DNA of 64,000 nucleotides from Tyzzerella sp. An114. Its GTDB lineage: Bacteria > Bacillota > Clostridia > Lachnospirales > Anaerotignaceae. The DNA is taken from contig NZ_NFLT01000005.1 in NCBI RefSeq assembly GCF_002161055.1, forward strand, positions 124,001 to 188,000, given 5' to 3'. Under the pieces are notes generated by a model, which saw only the letters and a program-made list of their open reading frames with translations, had not been told where the DNA came from and did no database searches. How positions within the stretch are numbered: position 1 is the first letter of the stretch; the number at the start of each line of letters is the position of its first letter. The position numbers were made by a program, and so were the translations under genes. This document shows, piece after piece, positions 1 to 9,236 of the stretch.

Positions 1-121
1 TGATAATATACAGATTATAGAAGGTATATCAACAGGTGATGTCATTGTGACAGAAGGTCAATTCCTTCTCAGAGATGGAGACTCTGTAACAGTTGAGAAT
101 GGTAATACAGAGGGGGCTTAA
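1..121 (+). CDS. RND efflux periplasmic adaptor subunit, C-terminal end (partial)
   Basis: Only the last 39 codons lie in the window, read in frame from base 2 to the TAA at 119-121. The fragment has the phrase GDVIVTEGQFLLRDGDSV, which matches the end of the membrane-proximal domain of RND adaptor (membrane fusion) proteins. The stop is 3 nt before the ATG of the RND pump, so the two are co-transcribed and probably translationally coupled. The adaptor would link or gate the inner-membrane pump; in a Gram-positive cell there is no outer-membrane channel to reach. The family call rests on a short tail and on the neighbour. Confidence 0.7.
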   Translation, partial: DNIQIIEGISTGDVIVTEGQFLLRDGDSVTVENGNTEGA

Positions 122-124
122 ACA

Positions 125-3100
125 ATGATAAAATGGAGTGTAACACATAAAAGAATTACAGCACTTTTTTGTATGATAATAATGGCTGTTGGTGCATTTT
201 CATATTACAGTTCAGAGAGACAAGAAAATCCCAGTATAGAAAGTCCAATATGTTCTGTAACTTGTGTTTATCCTGGGGCAAGTCCTGAAGATGTTGAAAA
301 ACAAGTTTTGAAACCTTTGGAAGATGAAGTTAATACTATATCTGATATAAAAACTCTTGAAAGCTATGCTATGAACTCGGTAGGTATAATAAAAATTACT
401 CTTGAGGATATGAGTGATGATGATATAGAAAAAAAGTGGACAGAAGTTAAAGACAAAGTTGACAATGCAAAGGGAGAACTTCCTGAAAGTGCCTATGAAC
501 CAGAGATTGAAACAGATTTTACAAGTTCTTATGGTCTTATATTAGGTTTGTCATCAGATGAATACAGTTATGAAGATATTAAGACAGCAGCAGACAGTTT
601 GAAATCATCTCTTGAAAAAGTTGAAGGTGTAAAAGAGGTTGCCATAGAGGGTAATATATCACAGCAAGTTGAAATTGATTTGGATATGACAAAATTACAA
701 AGCTATGGCATTTCTCCACAGACAGCAGCAACAGTTTTAAAGGCAAGAAATATAAATATACCAGGAGGAAATCTTGAGCTTGAAAAAATACAGATACCTG
801 TTCAGATTACCGGAGAATATAACGATATTTCAGAGATAGAAAACACAATAATATCAGTATCAAAGGAAACAGGAACTCCGGTATATTTAAAAGACCTTGC
901 AGAAATAAATCTTACATATGAAGACAAAGAGGAAACAGCTTATGTAAATGGTGAGAAAGCTCTTTTTGTATGTGTAAAATATATGGACGGTCTTAATATA
1001 CTTAAAATAGAGAAAAAACTTCAAAAAGTGATTTCAGATTTTAAAGTAAATGGTCTTTATGCAGATATGAATATGACAGAGCTTTATAATCAGGCACAGT
1101 TTGTAAATGAGTCTATATCTCTTTTTAATGAAAATCTTATATCTGCTATTATACTTGTTTTAATAGTTGTATTTATATCAATGGGTATAAGAAGTGCTCT
1201 TATAGTTGCTTTCCCTATACCTATTGTAATATGTATTGTTTTTACTTATATGAAAGCAACAGAAATTCCTATACATCAGGTTTCTATTGCTGCTCTCATA
1301 ATATGTTTGAGCCTTCTTGTGGCAAATGGTATAGTTTCAAATGATAATATGAATGTATACCTTGATAGAGGGGAAAATATTATGACAGCCTGTACAAAGG
1401 GTATAAAAGAGGTTAATATACCAATTTTAACATCTACTCTCACAACAGTTGCTTCATTCCTTCCCCTTGCCATGATGCAAGGCTCTGCGGGGAAATTTGT
1501 AAATTCTCTGCCTATACTTGTAACGGTGGCGCTTTTAGGCTCTTATATAACAAGTATAACTGTTGTTCCGGCTATGGGTTATATATTCCTTGACCCTAAA
1601 AAAATAAAACGTAATGAAAAAATGAAAGCACAGAAAGAAAAATTTAAAAAACTTTTTAGATTGGATAAAGGAAAAGGAGCTTTCAGCAATTTTTATATGA
1701 AAGTTCTTGATATAAGTCTTAGAAATCCTAGAAAAGTTCTTGCACTTTTTCTTGCAATGCTTATTGCTACATCAACAATAGTTCCAACAATGCTTATACA
1801 GCTTTTTCCTCCTGTTGAAAGGGAGCAATACGTTTTAAATGTCACTTTACAGGATGGTGCAACTGTTGAAAAAACAGAGGATGCTTGTTTGAAAGTTTCT
1901 GAAGTTCTTAAAAATGAAAGTTCAATAGATAATTTCTCATATAAAGTTGGCAACGGATATACAAAATATTACGTTTCATTTATGCCTAACAATATTGCAA
2001 CAAATAAAGCCCAGTTCCTTATAAATGGTACTAGAAGTGAGGCTGAAAATGTTGAGAGAGATATTATAAATAATGTTCCAGGAATTTCTACACAGATAAA
2101 ATATCTTGAAATAAATCTTCCTACTGATTATCCTGTTCAGGTTAGAATTACAGGAACAGACATTAATGAGCTTAGAAGAATGGCAGAGGAAATTCAGGAG
2201 ATAGGATATACTGTTGAAGGTACAAAAAATATTGAGAATAACTTTGGATATGATAGTTATAAACTTGATGTTGATATAAATGAAGAAAAAGCAAGTATGG
2301 TTGGACTTTCTGCCTATGATATAGCTTCTACTGTCAGAATGGCTGTAAATGGTGTTGAAATATCAGAGCTTAAACAGAAAGATATAAATAAAGATTCATT
2401 GCCTATTGTTGCAAAAGTTTCATCTGATAAGAAAACTTCTGCTGATATGCTTGATACTCTTTTCCTTACATCACAGATTACAGGTGATAATATTCCTTTA
2501 AGTCAGGTTGCTGATATAGATACTGAAACATCCCTTAATAAAATAGTGAGAAGGGGAGGAGAAAGAACAATAACAATAGGTTCTTTTGTAAAAGATGGTT
2601 ATAATACAAGAAATGTAATGAAAGCTTATGAGGAAGCTTTAAAAGATTATAAACTTCCTGATGGCTATACAATGGAGTTCGGTGGAGAAAATGAGACAAG
2701 TAATGATGCTTTTTCATCAATGAAACTTCCAGCAGTTATAGCTGTTGTATTGATTTATATAATACTTGTATTCCAGTTTGGAGACCTTAGAGAGCCTCTT
2801 ATAATTATGGCGACAATACCACTCTCATTTATAGGTATTATAATAGGTCTTAAAGTTATGGGTTATCCGATAGGATTTATGGCTCTTTTAGGTGCTATAA
2901 GCCTTATGGGTGTAGTTGTAAACAATGGTATAGTTCTTCTTGACTATATGAAACTTGTTCTTAAAGATGAAAAAGATGTCATAAAAGGAATTAAATTTGC
3001 CTGTGAGACAAGACTTCGTCCAATTATGGTTGGAATGATTACAACTGTTATATCACTTATACCTCTTATGATTTCCGGTGGTGCTTTGTGGGCTCCTATG

Positions 3101-3220
3101 GCAACATCTATTGTTTTTGGTATGATATTGTCATCTGTACTTACAATGACAGCAATACCTTGTGCCTTTATAATTCTTCACAATAGGAGACTTAAAAAGG
3201 GCAAATTTAGATTTTCATAA
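125..3220 (+). CDS. RND family efflux transporter permease (AcrB/HAE-like)
   Basis: A 1031-residue protein of full RND length. It has the usual layout: a first transmembrane helix at the N-terminus (about residues 9-29), a large extracytoplasmic domain, a block of helices from about 335, a second large domain (about 560-860) and a final helix block. It should export a hydrophobic substrate with the adaptor encoded just upstream. Oddly, the transmembrane-4 segment reads LLVANGIVSND (Ala400-Asn401) where AcrB has the Asp407-Asp408 proton relay, and transmembrane 10 reads VVVNNGIVLLDY where AcrB has Lys940. The canonical relay is therefore missing while the fold looks intact. Substrate unknown. 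Confidence 0.9.
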   Translation: MIKWSVTHKRITALFCMIIMAVGAFSYYSSERQENPSIESPICSVTCVYPGASPEDVEKQVLKPLEDEVNTISDIKTLESYAMNSVGIIKITLEDMSDDDIEKKWTEVKDKVDNAKGELPESAYEPEIETDFTSSYGLILGLSSDEYSYEDIKTAADSLKSSLEKVEGVKEVAIEGNISQQVEIDLDMTKLQSYGISPQTAATVLKARNINIPGGNLELEKIQIPVQITGEYNDISEIENTIISVSKETGTPVYLKDLAEINLTYEDKEETAYVNGEKALFVCVKYMDGLNILKIEKKLQKVISDFKVNGLYADMNMTELYNQAQFVNESISLFNENLISAIILVLIVVFISMGIRSALIVAFPIPIVICIVFTYMKATEIPIHQVSIAALIICLSLLVANGIVSNDNMNVYLDRGENIMTACTKGIKEVNIPILTSTLTTVASFLPLAMMQGSAGKFVNSLPILVTVALLGSYITSITVVPAMGYIFLDPKKIKRNEKMKAQKEKFKKLFRLDKGKGAFSNFYMKVLDISLRNPRKVLALFLAMLIATSTIVPTMLIQLFPPVEREQYVLNVTLQDGATVEKTEDACLKVSEVLKNESSIDNFSYKVGNGYTKYYVSFMPNNIATNKAQFLINGTRSEAENVERDIINNVPGISTQIKYLEINLPTDYPVQVRITGTDINELRRMAEEIQEIGYTVEGTKNIENNFGYDSYKLDVDINEEKASMVGLSAYDIASTVRMAVNGVEISELKQKDINKDSLPIVAKVSSDKKTSADMLDTLFLTSQITGDNIPLSQVADIDTETSLNKIVRRGGERTITIGSFVKDGYNTRNVMKAYEEALKDYKLPDGYTMEFGGENETSNDAFSSMKLPAVIAVVLIYIILVFQFGDLREPLIIMATIPLSFIGIIIGLKVMGYPIGFMALLGAISLMGVVVNNGIVLLDYMKLVLKDEKDVIKGIKFACETRLRPIMVGMITTVISLIPLMISGGALWAPMATSIVFGMILSSVLTMTAIPCAFIILHNRRLKKGKFRFS

Positions 3221-3235
3221 TATTAAATAAAAATA

Positions 3236-3267
3236 AAAACGGAAGGAATTTATCCTTCCGTTTTTTT
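3236..3267. terminator. Bidirectional intrinsic terminator
   Basis: An inverted repeat with arms AAAACGGAAGGA and TCCTTCCGTTTT around a 5-nt loop, flanked by A- and T-runs on both sides. It lies between the convergent RND pump and DUF1275 genes and can serve both; its T-run overlaps the end of the DUF1275 gene. Confidence 0.9.
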
Positions 3268-3946
3268 ATTCTTCTTCGTGAAGTATTATAAGTACAAATA
3301 ATAAAAGTATACAACATAGCCATATAGAATTATGACTAAAGTGTTTTATAAGTATTACTCCTGTTGCTGCACCTGCTATAAAAAGTATTATTATTGACAT
3401 ATAAAGTATTGAGTCAATGAGAGCTTTTTTATCTTTTTCAAATAAAAACAGACTTAATTTATCAACAGATGAGCGTAAATTTCCTGTACACATTGTTGTG
3501 GCATAGCCTAAACCTGAAAGTTTTCTGAAAGATGCCACTTGTAATGCACATACAAAAGATACAGAAACGTTTATAAATGAGTCTGGAATGTTTTCATCAG
3601 ACAATCCTATTATGAAAAGTATTATTATTTCAAATAATATTATTATTTGACGCCAGTGTAAAAGCTTTTTTTCTGAAAAATTTCTTTTTATTATCTCTGT
3701 AAGAAATATACCAACAGCAAAAGCTAGTATTGGTATAAGATAGTATATAGCTTTTTTAATGTCTCCTGTGGCTATATTTATACCTAACAATACAATATTT
3801 CCTGTCTGAGCGTTGGCGAAAACGTTGCCTCTTAAAATATATGTATAAGCATCGAGAAAGCCACCTGTAAAAGCTAAAAGTATTCCTGTCAAAAACATTT
3901 CTGATGGTGTGATTTTGGGTTTTATAATATTAGTTTTTTTATCCAT
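3266..3946 (-). CDS. DUF1275 (YoaK-like) integral membrane protein
   Basis: A 226-residue, mostly hydrophobic protein with about six transmembrane segments. The N-terminal signature GFLDAYTYILRGNVFANAQTGN followed by a hydrophobic stretch is characteristic of the DUF1275/YoaK family, as is the later CTGNLRSS segment. Function is unknown for the family. The ATG is preceded by a GGAGG-like site (minus-strand reading of ccgcagac/cctcc near 3951-3957). It is transcribed divergently from the XRE-cupin regulator, across a long AT-rich intergenic region, so shared control is possible. Confidence 0.8.
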   Translation of the reverse strand: MDKKTNIIKPKITPSEMFLTGILLAFTGGFLDAYTYILRGNVFANAQTGNIVLLGINIATGDIKKAIYYLIPILAFAVGIFLTEIIKRNFSEKKLLHWRQIIILFEIIILFIIGLSDENIPDSFINVSVSFVCALQVASFRKLSGLGYATTMCTGNLRSSVDKLSLFLFEKDKKALIDSILYMSIIILFIAGAATGVILIKHFSHNSIWLCCILLLFVLIILHEEE

Positions 3947-4015
3947 TTTTAAGACCTCCGCAGATAAGTTTACTACCTATGAAAAAATTTTACAATATAA
4001 ATTTATCATTTTGTG

Positions 4016-4172
4016 AGTTTAATATCTGTGGTTTATAAGTTTAATTGTTATAAACTTTTTAACAATTATAAATTTCAATGTTTAAAATATATTGAATTTA
4101 TTGGATTTTTTTAAAGTTTAATTATATTAACGCTAATTTTATATATCACAAAATATATAAATTAAGTTTAAT
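4016..4172. repeat. Four dispersed AGTTTAAT octamers in the DUF1275/xre intergenic region
   Basis: The 334-nt gap between the DUF1275 gene and the XRE-cupin gene has no supportable ORF. It holds AGTTTAAT at 4016-4023, 4038-4045, 4115-4122 and 4165-4172. An 8-bp inverted repeat (GTTTATAA, 9-nt spacer, TTATAAAC) lies at 4031-4055. These are plausible operator sites, but the sequence is very AT-rich and the binding protein is not shown. Confidence 0.35.
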
Positions 4173-4198
4173 AATATAAAATTTTTTGTTTTATACTA

Positions 4199-4226
4199 TT
4201 GATTTTATTTTGATGTATAGTATAAT
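4199..4226 (+). promoter_or_regulatory. Sigma-A-type promoter of the xre-potABCD operon
   Basis: TTGATT at 4199-4204 and TATAAT at 4221-4226 with a 16-bp spacer, about 55 nt before the regulator start codon. This is the only good match close to the gene. Confidence 0.6.
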
Positions 4227-4280
4227 GATATAGGTTTAGTTTAGTTAATATAAATGTTTAGTATTTCTAAAGGAGGAAAT

Positions 4281-4814
4281 ATGGATATAGGTCATAAAGT
4301 AAAACAGTTAAGGGTGCAAAAAGGTCTCACTCTTGAAGAACTTGCTTCCCGAAGCGAACTTACTAAGGGCTTTCTTTCACAGCTTGAAAGAGACCTTACC
4401 TCTCCATCTATTTCTACTTTAAATGATATTTTGGAAGCACTTGGAAGTTCACTTTCAGAGTTTTTTATGGAAGAAAAAGAGGAGAAAGTTGTTTTTCAAA
4501 AAGGTGATTTTTTTGTTGATGAAAAAGAAAATTATACTGTAAATTGGATTGTTCCCAATACACAGAAAAATTCAATGGAGCCTATTCTCATTGAAATACC
4601 TAAGGGAGGACGCTCTTTTGAAGTTTCACCTCATAGCGGTGAGGAGTTTGGATATGTCCTTGAAGGCACAGTAACTCTTGTCTGTGGAGAGAATAAATAT
4701 ACTGTGAGAAAAGGAGAAACTTTTTATATGAATGGCAAAAGTTTTCATTATATTGAAAACAATAAAAAGACAATTGCAAAAATTTTATGGGTGTCAACAC
4801 CGCCGTTATTTTAG
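4281..4814 (+). CDS. XRE family transcriptional regulator with C-terminal cupin domain
   Basis: A 177-residue regulator. An N-terminal helix-turn-helix (about residues 3-60, with the phrase LEELASRSELTKGFLSQLER) is followed by a cupin barrel (about 100-175, with SPHSGEEFGYVLEGTV). This is the PuuR/HipB-cupin layout often found beside polyamine genes. The frame opens earlier at 4254, but the codons before 4281 translate an AAAGGAGGAAAT ribosome binding site, so the ATG at 4281 is the real start. It lies 9 nt before potA and probably controls potABCD in response to a small ligand bound by the cupin; ligand unproven. Confidence 0.88.
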   Translation: MDIGHKVKQLRVQKGLTLEELASRSELTKGFLSQLERDLTSPSISTLNDILEALGSSLSEFFMEEKEEKVVFQKGDFFVDEKENYTVNWIVPNTQKNSMEPILIEIPKGGRSFEVSPHSGEEFGYVLEGTVTLVCGENKYTVRKGETFYMNGKSFHYIENNKKTIAKILWVSTPPLF

Positions 4815-4823
4815 GAGGTAAAA

Positions 4824-6398
4824 ATGCGTAAACTTATTCAATTTAAGAATATTGTAAAGGAATTTGACGGACAGCTTGTACTTAAAGGTATAAATCTTGA
4901 TATTTATGAAAATGAATTTGTTACACTTTTAGGTCCCAGTGGTTGTGGAAAAACTACACTTTTAAGAATACTTGGAGGATTTTTGAATCCAACAGAGGGA
5001 GAAGTTCTTTTTGATAATGAAGATATATCAAAAATTCCTCCCTATAAAAGAGAAATAAACACTGTGTTTCAGAAATACGCTCTTTTCCCACATCTTAATG
5101 TTTATGATAATATTGCTTTCGGTCTTAAAATAAAAAAAGAACCTAAAGATATTATTGAACAAAAAGTTATGCGTATGCTTAAACTTGTTGGACTTGAGGA
5201 TTATGGAAAAAGAAGTGTTACAGAGATGTCAGGAGGACAGCAGCAGCGTGTTGCCATAGCTAGAGCCCTTGTTAATGAGCCTGTGGTTCTTCTTCTTGAT
5301 GAGCCTTTGGGAGCTTTAGACCTTAAACTTAGAAAAGAAATGCAACACGAGCTTAAAAAGATACAGCAGGAAGTTGGTATCACATTTATATATGTAACTC
5401 ATGACCAAGAGGAAGCCCTCACAATGTCTGATAAAATCGTTGTCATGAAAGACGGTGAAATTCAGCAGATAGGCTCTCCTACTGATATATATAACGAGCC
5501 TGTAAATGAGTTTGTTGCAAACTTCATAGGTGAAAGTAATATAATTGATGGTATTATGTTAAATGATTATGAAGTTATGTTTGAAGATAAAAAATTCCAG
5601 TGTGTAGACTTTGGTTTTGAGCCTAATGAGAAAATTGATGTTGTTATACGTCCTGAAGACCTTGACATTGTTGAAAAAAGTAAAGGAAAACTTAAAGGTT
5701 TTGTAAAATCAGTTCTCTTTAAAGGTGTGCACTATGAAACTATTGTTGAGACAAAATCTGGTACAAGTATAACTGTAAAAATGGTTGTTCGTGATAAAGA
5801 GCCTGTTTTTAATGAGTCAGCTAATGAAAAAATGAGTGCTAATGATTTCTATCTTGATGTTGAGGACGTAAAAGAGCTTACTGATGCTGATATTATAGCA
5901 AGAGCAGACGCTCAGGCTTGGAACCCTGAAACAGATGAATGGAATTCAATAACTCATATTGAATATGATATAAAAGCAGAAAACGGAAAATATCCTGTTA
6001 CATTTAAAACTTCTTCCGGTACAAGTGTTACTGTCAATATGATAGTTAAAGATGAAAACAGAGTTATAAATAAAGAGTATCAGGAAGAAATATATGCTAT
6101 GAACTTCTTTAAAAACTGTGACGAGATTAAAGAGAGTATTGCTCTTGAAACAGACCTTAAAACATGGGCTAATGCTTCCTGTTGGAGTATGGAAGACGGA
6201 AGTTCTGTTGAGATAAGTGACGTTGTTTATACTTTCGACCCTGAAAATATTATTCCTGGAATATATGACGTTACATTCAAAACAGAAGGTCATGAATATA
6301 AAGTTGACACAACAGATGAACATAAAGTAGGGGATGAAGTGGGATTATGGTTTAATCCTGAAGATATTCATATTATGTCTAAAAAGGGGAGTTATTAA
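4824..6398 (+). CDS. potA: Spermidine/putrescine ABC transporter ATPase PotA with an inserted two-repeat domain
   Basis: The ATP-binding subunit of the PotABCD polyamine importer. The first ~235 residues are a standard ABC ATPase: Walker [10 protein letters not shown] near residue 36, signature MSGGQQQR, Walker [13 protein letters not shown] and the switch His in [14 protein letters not shown]-type C-terminal region follows (VIRPEDLDI, then [12 protein letters not shown]). At 524 residues it is much longer than the usual 340-380. The excess is about residues 310-487, two tandem ~90-residue repeats, each running from a GTS(I/V)TV phrase to a VTFKT phrase. The TOBE region resumes afterwards, ending [12 protein letters not shown]. 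The insertion is in frame and the operon is intact. Confidence 0.93.
   Translation: MRKLIQFKNIVKEFDGQLVLKGINLDIYENEFVTLLGPSGCGKTTLLRILGGFLNPTEGEVLFDNEDISKIPPYKREINTVFQKYALFPHLNVYDNIAFGLKIKKEPKDIIEQKVMRMLKLVGLEDYGKRSVTEMSGGQQQRVAIARALVNEPVVLLLDEPLGALDLKLRKEMQHELKKIQQEVGITFIYVTHDQEEALTMSDKIVVMKDGEIQQIGSPTDIYNEPVNEFVANFIGESNIIDGIMLNDYEVMFEDKKFQCVDFGFEPNEKIDVVIRPEDLDIVEKSKGKLKGFVKSVLFKGVHYETIVETKSGTSITVKMVVRDKEPVFNESANEKMSANDFYLDVEDVKELTDADIIARADAQAWNPETDEWNSITHIEYDIKAENGKYPVTFKTSSGTSVTVNMIVKDENRVINKEYQEEIYAMNFFKNCDEIKESIALETDLKTWANASCWSMEDGSSVEISDVVYTFDPENIIPGIYDVTFKTEGHEYKVDTTDEHKVGDEVGLWFNPEDIHIMSKKGSY
5751..6290 (+). repeat. Tandem protein repeat inserted in the PotA TOBE region
   Basis: Two related units, about residues 310-396 and 397-487 of PotA. 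Shared landmarks in order are: [20 protein letters not shown], a charged stretch, SANDF/YAMNF, an acidic segment, an Ala-Trp pair (AQAW) or Ser-Trp (SCWS), [14 protein letters not shown], and YPVTFKT/YDVTFKT. The pattern recalls immunoglobulin-like repeats of Firmicutes surface adhesins, which is unexpected inside a cytoplasmic ATPase. Confidence 0.75.
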
Positions 6399-6400
6399 GT

Positions 6401-7240
6401 ATGAGACAGTTTAAAAGTATGGCATACCCCTATATAGTATGGATTGCGGCAATGATTGTTGTGCCTATGCTTATGATACTTATGTATGCCTTTACAGTTA
6501 AAGGTAACGATGTTACTACATTTAGATTTGCATTTGAAAATTTTGGAAGATTTTTTAGTGATGCAATATTTGTTGAGGTATTAAAAAGGTCTCTTTTTAT
6601 TGCTGTTGTTACAACAATAATATGTATAATACTTGGATATCCTGCGGCTTATATAATAGCTCAAGTTCAAGGCAAGAAAAAAATGATACTTGTTTTACTT
6701 ATAACATTGCCTATGTGGATAAATATGCTTGTTCGTACATATGCATGGATGGGTATATTGCAGGATGACGGTATACTTAGTACAATACTTTCATTTTTTG
6801 GAATAGAAGTAAAAATGCTTCATACAAGTTTTGCTGTTATACTTGGTATGGTGTATAACTTTATACCATTTATGATTTTACAGATACACACATCTTTAAC
6901 AAAAATGGATAAAAGCCTTATTGAAGCAGCCAGTGACCTTGGTGCTGACAGATTACAGTGCTTTTTGAGAGTGACTTTACCTCTATCATTACCAGGAGTT
7001 ATAAGTGGAATTACACTTGTTTTCCTTCCTGCTGTTTCAAGTTTCTTTATACCAAAATTGTTAGGTGGAGGACAATTTGTTTTAATAGGAAATGTTATTG
7101 AGTCTCAGTTCTTGACATCTGGAAACTGGAATTTCGGAAGTGCTATTTCTCTTATTATGGCAGTAATAATTATGATTTCAATGTATATTACAAAGAAAGT
7201 TGATAAGGGAGAACATATGGAAGGAGGTCGTTTTAATTGA
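6401..7240 (+). CDS. potB: Spermidine/putrescine ABC transporter permease PotB
   Basis: A 279-residue permease with about six transmembrane helices. The cytoplasmic EAA loop (EAASDLGADRLQCFLRVTLPLSLPG) that docks on the ATPase is clear. The start ATG lies 2 nt after the potA stop, with the GGGGAG ribosome binding site inside the potA end. The order ATPase, permease, permease, binding protein is the standard pot operon arrangement. Paired with PotC it forms the translocation pore. Confidence 0.93.
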   Translation: MRQFKSMAYPYIVWIAAMIVVPMLMILMYAFTVKGNDVTTFRFAFENFGRFFSDAIFVEVLKRSLFIAVVTTIICIILGYPAAYIIAQVQGKKKMILVLLITLPMWINMLVRTYAWMGILQDDGILSTILSFFGIEVKMLHTSFAVILGMVYNFIPFMILQIHTSLTKMDKSLIEAASDLGADRLQCFLRVTLPLSLPGVISGITLVFLPAVSSFFIPKLLGGGQFVLIGNVIESQFLTSGNWNFGSAISLIMAVIIMISMYITKKVDKGEHMEGGRFN

Positions 7241-8040
7241 ACAAAAAGACAGGTATTTTCTCAAAAATATATATATTCATTATAATGGCTTTCTTTTACA
7301 TACCTATAATATACACAGTTATATTTTCATTTAATTCATCAAGGTCTCTCACTCACTTTGAAGGATTTTCATTACAGTGGTATGAAAAGATGTTTAATGA
7401 CTCAACTATGATGCAGGCTGTTTTCTATACAATAGCAATAGCAGTTCTTGCCACAGTAATTTCAACTATTGTGGGAACAATAACAGCCATAGGTCTTTCA
7501 AAATCAAATAGAATAGTTAAGATAGTTGTTGAACAGATAAATTCATTGCCTATTATGAACCCTGAAATAGTAACAGCTATTGGTTTACTTATGCTTTTTA
7601 GTACATTAGCCGTTAAAAAAGGTTTTATGACAATGCTTTTAGCTCATATTATGTTTTGTATACCTTATGTTATATTAAGTATTATGCCAAAACTTCGCTC
7701 TCTTGACCCTAATCTTGCAGATGCAGCCTTAGACCTTGGTGCTACACCATGGCAAGCTTTAACAAAGGTTATTGTACCACAGATAATGCCAGGAATTGTT
7801 TCGGGAGCACTTATTGCTTTTACAATGTCTTTTGACGACTTTGTTATATCATACTTTGTTACAGGAAATGGAGTAAACAATATATCAATAATGGTTTATA
7901 CAATGTCAAAACGTATAAACCCTTCTATAAATGCTCTCTCAACAATAATAATACTTATAATAACAGTAGTTTTAATACTTATAAATGTTATACCTATTAT
8001 TAAAGATAAAAAAATGAAAAAGGAGAACGAAAGAATATGA
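7237..8040 (+). CDS. potC: Spermidine/putrescine ABC transporter permease PotC
   Basis: A 267-residue second permease with about six transmembrane helices and an EAA-type loop (DAALDLGATPWQALTKVIVPQIMPG), the motif that contacts PotA. The start is TTG at 7237, overlapping the potB stop in TTGA and preceded by GGAGGT. It overlaps potD by 4 nt, so potB-potC-potD are translationally coupled. Confidence 0.93.
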   Translation: MNKKTGIFSKIYIFIIMAFFYIPIIYTVIFSFNSSRSLTHFEGFSLQWYEKMFNDSTMMQAVFYTIAIAVLATVISTIVGTITAIGLSKSNRIVKIVVEQINSLPIMNPEIVTAIGLLMLFSTLAVKKGFMTMLLAHIMFCIPYVILSIMPKLRSLDPNLADAALDLGATPWQALTKVIVPQIMPGIVSGALIAFTMSFDDFVISYFVTGNGVNNISIMVYTMSKRINPSINALSTIIILIITVVLILINVIPIIKDKKMKKENERI

Positions 8041-9119
8041 AAAAATTACTTGCTCTTGTTTTAGGTGCAACAATGCTTCTTGGAGGATGTGGAGGAGGAA
8101 CTTCATCTGATGTTCCAGACCCTGTTGAAAAATACGGTTCTGACACACTTAAACTTTATAACTGGGGAGAATATATGGGCGAAGACCTTATAAATAATTT
8201 CCAGAAAGAATTTGGTGTAAAAGTAATAACTGAATACTTTGACTCAAATGAAATGATGTACACAAAAATTCAGGCTGGAGACTCCTATGATGTTCTTGTG
8301 CCTTCTGATTATATGATAGAGAGACTTATAGCAAATGACTCTCTTATGGAGCTTGATAAATCATTAATACCTAATGAGGCTAATCTCTATGATGGTGTAA
8401 AAAATCTTGCTTTTGACCCAGAGGGAAAATATTCAGTGCCATATTTCTGGGGCAGTGTTGGTATTGTTTATAACAAAAACAATGTTTCAATAGAAGACCT
8501 TGAAAAAGAAGGATATAATATTCTTAAAGATGAAAAATATAAAGGCAAAATATATATGTATGACTCAGAGAGAGACTCATTCATGGTTGCCTTAAAAGCT
8601 CTTGGATACTCAATGAATACAGATAATGAAAAAGAAATTGAGGAAGCTTATAACTGGCTTATAGAGCTTAATAACACTATGGAACCTTCTTATGTTACTG
8701 ATGAGGTAATTGATAACATGGCTAATGGTATGAAGGATATGGCTGTTGTTTACAGTGGAGACGCTGCTTATATACTTTCACAGAATGAGGATATGGGCTT
8801 CTTCCTTCCTAATGAAGGAACAAATATGTGGTGTGATGCTATGGTAATTCCTAAAAATGCAGAAAATCCAAAACTTGCCCATGAATTTATAAACTATGTT
8901 CTCACTTATGATGCTTCATATGATAACTCATACACAGTTGGATATGCTTCAACAAATAAAGATGTATTAAAAGATATGTCATCAGAAGGCGGAGAATATT
9001 TTGGAAATGAAGCTTATATTCCTAGAACAGGTTATGAAAAAGATGAAGTTTTCAGAGATAATCAGGTTTTAAAAGAAAAACTTGCTAATCTTTGGATAAA
9101 GGTAAAAGCTTCTAACTAA
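8037..9119 (+). CDS. potD: Polyamine-binding lipoprotein PotD
   Basis: A 360-residue extracellular solute-binding protein of the spermidine/putrescine class. It has a lipoprotein signal (MKKLLALVLGATMLLGGC) with the lipobox Cys at residue 18, so it is anchored outside the membrane. The start of the mature fold, LKLYNWGEYMGEDLI, is typical of PotD/PotF, as is VPYFWGSVGIVYNK. The ATG overlaps the potC stop. Whether it prefers putrescine or spermidine cannot be decided from sequence alone. A terminator follows and closes the operon. Confidence 0.93.
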   Translation: MKKLLALVLGATMLLGGCGGGTSSDVPDPVEKYGSDTLKLYNWGEYMGEDLINNFQKEFGVKVITEYFDSNEMMYTKIQAGDSYDVLVPSDYMIERLIANDSLMELDKSLIPNEANLYDGVKNLAFDPEGKYSVPYFWGSVGIVYNKNNVSIEDLEKEGYNILKDEKYKGKIYMYDSERDSFMVALKALGYSMNTDNEKEIEEAYNWLIELNNTMEPSYVTDEVIDNMANGMKDMAVVYSGDAAYILSQNEDMGFFLPNEGTNMWCDAMVIPKNAENPKLAHEFINYVLTYDASYDNSYTVGYASTNKDVLKDMSSEGGEYFGNEAYIPRTGYEKDEVFRDNQVLKEKLANLWIKVKASN

Positions 9120-9125
9120 TATTTT

Positions 9126-9168
9126 AAAGAGTATATGAAATTATGATTTTCATATACTCTTTTTTTAT
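9126..9168 (+). terminator. Intrinsic terminator of the pot operon
   Basis: A long stem with AAAGAGTATATGAAA against TTTCATATACTCTTT, followed by a T-run, 6 nt after the potD stop. Confidence 0.9.
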
Positions 9169-9236
9169 ATTAAAAAGTTTTTAGCTTAATACTTTTATGA
9201 TATAATTATAAAAAATTATATTTTGGTGGTAATTAT

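Noticed and set aside
5946-6323. 125-codon minus-strand ORF opposite the PotA insertion
   Set aside because: Antisense to a clear coding region; Cys/Phe/Asn-rich composition typical of a shadow frame.
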